From: Lacibacter luteus | GTDB lineage: Bacteria > Bacteroidota > Bacteroidia > Chitinophagales > Chitinophagaceae | Length of the DNA stretch: 64,000 nt | Assembly (NCBI RefSeq): GCF_004118265.1 | Contig: NZ_SDHW01000002.1 | Span: 372,001-436,000 of the forward strand | Direction: 5' to 3' | Shown here: positions 59,460 to 64,000 of the stretch, in pieces | How the letters are laid out: each line of letters begins with the position of its first letter | Position numbering within the stretch: position 1 is the first letter of the stretch | Notes under the pieces: generated by a model | The model's database searches: none | The model's input: only the letters and a program-made list of their open reading frames with translations | Told to the model about the DNA's origin: nothing | Position numbers and translations under genes: made by a program

Positions 59460-60404
59460 TTATTTTTTTAATCCGATTTCTTTTAAGCGCTCATCTAAAT
59501 ATTCTCCTGCAGTAGCATCAGGGTAATGCTTGGGGTTAGCCTCATTGATACAACTTTCTAAACAAGCCAAAGACATGTTTCCCTTGGGATGCAAAAAGAA
59601 AGGAATTGAAAACCGTGACGTATGCCAAAGCTCTCTCGGTGGATTTACTACACGATGGGTAGTTGATCTCAATTTATTATTCGTAAGCCGTTGTAACATG
59701 TCTCCAACATTCACAACGATCTGTTCTGGTAAAGATGTAACAGCAACCCATTCGTTCTGCTTTGTAAGAATTTGCAACCCATCAGCCGAAGCCCCAACCA
59801 GAAGGGTTATCAAATTAATATCTTCATGTTGCTCTGCCCTTATTGCACTCTTCGGTTCGTTTGTTATGGGTGGATAGTGAATTGCTCGGAGAATAGAATT
59901 CCCATTACGAACCCAGCTGTCAAAATAAAATTCATCTAACCCTAAATAAATAGCAATCGCCTGAAGCAACTTTTGTCCACTTTGCTCAAATGCTCTATAT
60001 GCTGTATGAAATGTTGGATTAAAATTCCCTATCTCTCCAACCCTAACATTTTCGGGATACTCTTCCGGAATGTATTCTTCTCCTTCTGCTTTTTGTCCAT
60101 ATTGAAAAAACTCCTTCAAATCGGGAGCATCACTCCCCTTTGCATGTTCTTTACCAAAAGAGGTGTACCCTCTCTGTCCGGCCAATTCCGGAATTTCATA
60201 AGACCGTTTCCTTTCCAATGGCAAAGAAAAAAACTGCTGAACATATTTATACAAGTCTGCAATAAGCTCATCAGGCACTCCGTGATTCTTTACTGCAACA
60301 AATCCAACATCTTCGTAAGCCCGCCCAAGTTCGTTTACAAATTTTTGCTTAACCGCAAGATCGTCGCTACTAAACTCGGCGAGGTCTACTACTGGAATAG
60401 TCAT
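59460..60404 (-). CDS. 2-oxoglutarate/Fe(II) dioxygenase, isopenicillin-N-synthase-like
   Basis: 314 residues with the non-heme iron triad His193-x-Asp195 (EQHEDINL) and His250 (TTHRVV), plus Arg264-x-Ser266 (RFS) that binds the 2-oxoglutarate carboxylate. N-terminal DIOX_N region: IPVVDLAEF and [11 protein letters not shown]. Cytosolic oxidoreductase using O2; the substrate is not predictable. Close homologues lie beside unrelated genes in Bacteroidota. Same strand as the transporter downstream, but with no clear functional link. Confidence 0.9.
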   Translation of the reverse strand: MTIPVVDLAEFSSDDLAVKQKFVNELGRAYEDVGFVAVKNHGVPDELIADLYKYVQQFFSLPLERKRSYEIPELAGQRGYTSFGKEHAKGSDAPDLKEFFQYGQKAEGEEYIPEEYPENVRVGEIGNFNPTFHTAYRAFEQSGQKLLQAIAIYLGLDEFYFDSWVRNGNSILRAIHYPPITNEPKSAIRAEQHEDINLITLLVGASADGLQILTKQNEWVAVTSLPEQIVVNVGDMLQRLTNNKLRSTTHRVVNPPRELWHTSRFSIPFFLHPKGNMSLACLESCINEANPKHYPDATAGEYLDERLKEIGLKK

Positions 60405-60469
60405 AACAAAGGTTTTAATTTCAAGAAATGATCGTTTTCAGTTAGGTTTGAGTTGCAAAAATTACAAAA

Positions 60470-61531
60470 TTGATTGACTCTAAGAAAGGTTTTTTATTTC
60501 TTTCACTACTTTTTGTTCTAACCGGTTATGGATGCTTTCCTTCCTATAACACGCAAACTGGTGAGTATAAAAATTTTTTCCAGCCATCAGATAGTATTCC
60601 CGACTATAGCAATTTCAAATTCTGGGCAGCTCATCCCTGGAAAAAAGACCCATCTGATAGTATCCCTCTTTCTCTAAGAAAGATCCCCATTGATACAAGT
60701 GTTGATGTCTTTTTTATTCATCCAACCTCTTTTACAGACCCTCACCTTAATGACCTGGTATGGAATGCTTCGCTTTCCGATGCCGATTTGAATGCAAAAA
60801 CAGATTATACAAGTATACTATACCAGGCAAGTGTGTTTAATGGAAGCTGTCGTGTTTTTGCTCCACGCTATAGACAAGCTCATTACTTTTCGTTTCTTAC
60901 AAAAGACACTTTAAAAAGTAAAGCAGCTTTAAGCTTAGCTTATAAAGATGTTGAAGCAGCTTTTCTTTACTACTTAAAAAACTATAATAATGGACGACCT
61001 CTTATTATTGCATCCCACAGCCAGGGTACTTTACATGCGGCCCTGCTCTTGAAAGAATATTTTGAGAATACCCCTTTACAGCAACAACTTGTTGCAGCTT
61101 ACATTGTTGGTCTACCGGTAAGCGAAACCTATTTTTCGCTATTGGAACCTTGTGCCACTCCAACACAAACGGGATGCATAAATTCCTGGAGAACCCTTAG
61201 GACTGGCTATATGCCAGATTATGTGCAACAAGAAAAAACAAAAGCTATTGTAACAAATCCTTTAAGCTGGATAAAAACAGATTCGCTTATATCACGAAAG
61301 AAAAACGAAGGCTCGGTACTCTATAATTTTAATCGAAAATATAAGTATACGAACAGTGCAAAAATTGAAGGTAATATCCTTTGGACAAATCGCCCCCGCA
61401 TCTTCTTTAGCTTTCTATTAAAAACAAAAAACTATCATGCCGGAGATTATAATCTCTTTTATTATTCGATTAGAGAAAATCTTAAGCAAAGAATAGCGGC
61501 TTTTACTCTTAAAGAAAAATCCATGCAATGA
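60470..61531 (+). CDS. DUF3089 alpha/beta-hydrolase-like lipoprotein
   Basis: About 353 residues; the start is TTG at 60470 because no ATG precedes the signal sequence (MIDSKKGFLFLSLLFVLTGY). The lipobox GYGC (Cys22) makes it a lipoprotein. DUF3089 blocks: VDVFFIHPTSF, YRQAHYFSF, the elbow IIASHSQGT with a Ser nucleophile, and YIVGLPVSETYF. Related esterase/lipase-like proteins are common in Bacteroidota; substrate unknown. It overlaps the next gene by ATGA. Confidence 0.82.
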   Translation: MIDSKKGFLFLSLLFVLTGYGCFPSYNTQTGEYKNFFQPSDSIPDYSNFKFWAAHPWKKDPSDSIPLSLRKIPIDTSVDVFFIHPTSFTDPHLNDLVWNASLSDADLNAKTDYTSILYQASVFNGSCRVFAPRYRQAHYFSFLTKDTLKSKAALSLAYKDVEAAFLYYLKNYNNGRPLIIASHSQGTLHAALLLKEYFENTPLQQQLVAAYIVGLPVSETYFSLLEPCATPTQTGCINSWRTLRTGYMPDYVQQEKTKAIVTNPLSWIKTDSLISRKKNEGSVLYNFNRKYKYTNSAKIEGNILWTNRPRIFFSFLLKTKNYHAGDYNLFYYSIRENLKQRIAAFTLKEKSMQ

Positions 61532-63147
61532 AAACATCTACGTTGCTATTTATTGTGATTTGTTTTGCTATTCTAACTAGAAGTTTATACCTACTTGTAT
61601 TTCCGCTACAACTAACAGACTATTCCTTAATAAACACTGCAGCTGAAAACTTTGTAAGTGGTGATGGGTTAGGCTTTATGCGTTCGACTCAGAAAGATCT
61701 CTCTACCGTCTATTTTGAAGGTTTGCGTTTATGGCCCCCCCTGGTACCCTTATCGCTTTCTTTTTTCATTAAAATGACGGGCAGTGCATTTCTTGCAAAT
61801 ACAATTTTGTTACTCCTTATTTTAATTTTGTTTCACTATTATCTATACAATCTTCTAAACCGACTTTCGATAAACAAAGCAGGAAAAATTATTGTATTTC
61901 TAATTGTAGCACTAAACATAGATCTCATTAAACAACCCGGGCTAAGTGACCTTGCAGCAGCTACATTTTCTATTGGAGCAACCTCCTGTTATATTTCTCT
62001 TATTCTCAAAAAAACAGAATACTCTATTTTTAAGTTAAGTATTGTTGCATTTCTCTTCTTTTTACCCGCAGCCTTTCGTTATCAGTACTATCCCTTAACA
62101 ATCTTGTTTCCTACTTTACTTTATGCTTCCGGGGTTTACTTAAAAGATTTATTGCTCAAAAAAAATGCCCTAATCCTCTTTGGATTTATACTGACATTTA
62201 TTACTATACAAGAACTCTTTTTGTTTCTATATACCTCGCAACCATTAACACAATCCATTTCAATGGATGAATCTGGCTTTTTTCCGTCAAACCTAGCAAT
62301 CATTTATCCGTTCTTTATAAAGACCTTCGCAAGTATCTCGTATATAGAAAACAGATTTCTTTCTTTTCTCTTACCTATACATCAATACTATTCGTTTGCT
62401 ATTGTTATATTATTGGGAGCCTGGTTGTATTTTCTTAGCAAAAACATCATTCAGCGCAAACTAACATCAGAAAAAAATATTGTAAATCGTGAGAAAACAG
62501 TTCTTCTCTCTGTTCTTACCATTTTATTAACTCCAATTTTAACTCTCTTGCTTTTATCTGTTACGCATGCAAAACAAACCGATGGTGTTGAAGGTTGGAC
62601 ATACGTTCAAGAAGGACGCTACTATATTGGATCTTCAATTCTTGTTCTGGTTTTAACAACCTGGTTTATACAAAACAACATAAAACATGTATCAAAGCTA
62701 TTCTTCAGCGTGGGAAAGTTTTGCCTGCTTCTTATATTAAGTTATAATCTTCTCTTAACAGCAAGTTTCTATAAAAATCTCATAACTAAAGAAGTTGTAA
62801 TTAAAGGCGTAAATCCCAACTCAGACCGCAAAAAGGTTGAACAGATTATTGATCACCTAAACATAAATGCTACCAAAAAAGTAATAACATATAACGATGC
62901 CTCACTTGCATTTTATCCTTATAAAAAAAATGTTGTGGTAACACAAAAAATCTCGTCACTTAATGAAACCGGGTTTGAAACTTCTCAGACAATTCAACTA
63001 TTAATTATTGCCGATAAGCCAATTAACAATTCTGACAGCGTGCTTATTCACAAAACAAATGCAAAACAAATTTCTTCCTTAAAGAGATGCACGATTTACC
63101 TTGCAGAAATTTCACCATCACAACAAACAAACATTGAGCACAACTAA
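61528..63147 (+). CDS. Polytopic membrane glycosyltransferase, GT39/ArnT-like
   Basis: 539 residues with about 11-12 membrane helices. The N-terminal loop SLINTAAENFVSGDGLGFMR carries an Asp-type motif, followed by WPPLVPLSLSFF, a pattern of the PMT/ArnT (GT-C fold) family that transfers sugars from polyprenyl-phosphate donors in the outer half of the membrane. A soluble C-terminal part of 100 residues follows the last helix. It lies between the DUF3089 gene (4-bp overlap) and a GT2 enzyme that may make its donor. Confidence 0.78.
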   Translation: MKTSTLLFIVICFAILTRSLYLLVFPLQLTDYSLINTAAENFVSGDGLGFMRSTQKDLSTVYFEGLRLWPPLVPLSLSFFIKMTGSAFLANTILLLLILILFHYYLYNLLNRLSINKAGKIIVFLIVALNIDLIKQPGLSDLAAATFSIGATSCYISLILKKTEYSIFKLSIVAFLFFLPAAFRYQYYPLTILFPTLLYASGVYLKDLLLKKNALILFGFILTFITIQELFLFLYTSQPLTQSISMDESGFFPSNLAIIYPFFIKTFASISYIENRFLSFLLPIHQYYSFAIVILLGAWLYFLSKNIIQRKLTSEKNIVNREKTVLLSVLTILLTPILTLLLLSVTHAKQTDGVEGWTYVQEGRYYIGSSILVLVLTTWFIQNNIKHVSKLFFSVGKFCLLLILSYNLLLTASFYKNLITKEVVIKGVNPNSDRKKVEQIIDHLNINATKKVITYNDASLAFYPYKKNVVVTQKISSLNETGFETSQTIQLLIIADKPINNSDSVLIHKTNAKQISSLKRCTIYLAEISPSQQTNIEHN

Positions 63148-63829
63148 TGATCATACAGCAAACGTGCATGTGATTGTACCAGCATACAACGAGACCCCTA
63201 TGCTGCGTTCGGTTGTTGAAGCAATACTGGCCAAAGGATATACTGTTGTTGTTGTTGATGACGGTTCGCTTATAGACCAATCGGCTTGCCTGACAGACCT
63301 TACTGTCCACTTTTTGAAACATGAAATAAATCTTGGTCAGGGAGCAGCATTGCAAACAGGTACAGCTTTCGCTTTGCTAAACAAAGCAAACTTTATTGTT
63401 CATTTTGATGCAGATGGCCAACATTCGGCAGAAGATATTTCCGCTCTGCTTACACCGCTATTCCAAAAAAAAGCAGAAATTGTTTTTGGCTCCCGCTTTC
63501 TTTCAAAACCACTAGCTATTCCAAAAAGAAGAGTAAGGCTGTTGCGCTTGGCACGTTACATCAACTTCTTCTTTACAGGCATTTTACTTACAGATGCACA
63601 TAATGGCCTAAGAGCCTTAACAGCAACATCAGCAAAAAAAATTTGTATAACAGAAAACCGAATGGCACATGCATCTGAAATTCTGTTTCTAGTAAAAAAA
63701 CACAATCTTTCGTTCACCGAAGTTCCTGTTCACATTTCCTATACCGACTATTCAAAACAAAAAGGGCAATCTGCGTGGAATAGCATCAGAATCTTTTTCG
63801 ATTTACTTTTACATAAACTATTTGAATGA
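63134..63829 (+). CDS. GT2 glycosyltransferase, DPM1/polyprenyl-phosphate sugar synthase-like
   Basis: About 231 residues. No ATG fits; the likely start is TTG at 63134 (STTNDHTANVHVIVPAYNE), overlapping the previous gene by 14 bp. GT-A motifs: VIVPAYNE, VVVDDGS, HEINLGQGAALQTG, VHFDADGQHSAEDI (DxD-like Asp pair) and GSRFL. It resembles dolichol/undecaprenyl-phosphate mannose or glucose synthases. It probably supplies the lipid-linked sugar for the GT39-like enzyme upstream; the ATGA overlap leads into the next gene. Confidence 0.85.
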   Translation: MSTTNDHTANVHVIVPAYNETPMLRSVVEAILAKGYTVVVVDDGSLIDQSACLTDLTVHFLKHEINLGQGAALQTGTAFALLNKANFIVHFDADGQHSAEDISALLTPLFQKKAEIVFGSRFLSKPLAIPKRRVRLLRLARYINFFFTGILLTDAHNGLRALTATSAKKICITENRMAHASEILFLVKKHNLSFTEVPVHISYTDYSKQKGQSAWNSIRIFFDLLLHKLFE

Positions 63830-64000
63830 CAGGAATTCAACTTATACTCATCAGCGGCTTTCTCTTAGCTCTCTTATTCTTTTTCATCCGCTGGCGAAAT
63901 AACATTGCAGATGTTTTGCTATTTACTGTGCTTTCATCTACCGCAATCATCTTTATACTTTATCCTGAGTGGACCAATGTAATTGCACATAAACTGGGTG
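63826..64000 (+). CDS. DUF2304 membrane protein, N-terminal part
   Basis: Starts in an ATGA overlap with the GT2 gene and is cut by the window end. The 58 visible residues (MTGIQLILISGFLLALLFFF, then a basic turn IRWRNN, second helix VLLFTVLSSTAIIFIL and PEWTNVIAHKLG) fit DUF2304, a short membrane protein almost always next to GT2/polyprenyl-phosphate sugar synthases and thought to help lipid-sugar translocation. Confidence 0.8.
   Translation, partial: MTGIQLILISGFLLALLFFFIRWRNNIADVLLFTVLSSTAIIFILYPEWTNVIAHKLG

Noticed and set aside
1-64000. rRNA, tRNA or tmRNA genes
   Set aside because: Looked for cloverleaf-like and conserved rRNA segments in the spacers; none was convincing.

Overview
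The window looks like a chromosomal segment of a Bacteroidota bacterium, most likely a member of the Chitinophagaceae. Evidence: two SusC/SusD-type outer-membrane pairs plus a third TonB-dependent receptor, an ECF sigma/FecR switch in front of a SusC with an STN domain, a type IX secretion (gliding-type) C-terminal sorting domain, DUF6520- and MauE-like small proteins, weak or absent Shine-Dalgarno sequences, and a -7-like TAnnTTTG box. No rRNA, tRNA, CRISPR array, transposase or integrase was seen. The family-level placement is an inference from gene content.

Layout. 1-13.8 kb: ordinary chromosomal genes (S9 peptidase end, SDR, beta-helix protein, HAD-IIA, APH-like protein, glutamine-synthetase-family enzyme, YjdF, lipoprotein, a giant T9SS-exported adhesin), separated by spacers rich in dispersed degenerate repeats. 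14.1-23.5 kb: an AT-rich accessory island on the + strand: a vsr remnant, a Mig-type (Tyr/Asp) mismatch DNA glycosylase, an Mrr_N-DUF262 protein, a DUF3696 ATPase, an unknown protein, a C5 DNA methyltransferase, a protein with GHKL ATPase domains at both ends, and a receiver-domain protein carrying a HEPN-like R-x4-H motif; an XRE-type regulator faces them. Next to it (23.65-23.86 kb) lies a strongly self-complementary intergenic block that looks like a structured RNA. 24-30 kb: SusC/SusD pair, thioredoxin/DUF3738-like protein, DUF6520 and MauE-like genes. 31-36.5 kb: AraC-type protein, overlapping membrane protein/histidine kinase/response regulator, and a PAS histidine kinase. 36.7-38.1 kb: three small conserved genes of unknown function. 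39.3-49.2 kb: a compact pectin-esterase polysaccharide utilization locus (ECF sigma, FecR, SusC, SusD, alpha/beta esterase, CE8 pectinesterase, CE12 acetylesterase). 49.5-54 kb: desaturase, AraC regulator, outer-membrane beta-barrel receptor. 54.3-64 kb: housekeeping (mnmG, ybeY, nadD, feoA), chromate transporter, 2OG dioxygenase, DUF3089 hydrolase and a glycosyltransferase operon that runs off the end.

How the parts work together. The island can be read as one epigenetic module: the methyltransferase marks cytosines, the glycosylase (and formerly Vsr) repairs T:G mismatches from 5-methylcytosine deamination, and the translationally coupled GHKL/receiver pair looks like a phosphorelay ending in a possible RNase. 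The DUF262/DUF3696/unknown trio is a restriction-like sub-cassette. This is inference from gene content and motifs; no activity is shown. The pectin locus encodes uptake and de-esterification but no visible lyase, so backbone cleavage must be encoded elsewhere. Two ParB-type parS sites flank the CAP-domain gene next to mnmG, which suggests this end of the window lies in the origin-proximal part of the chromosome.
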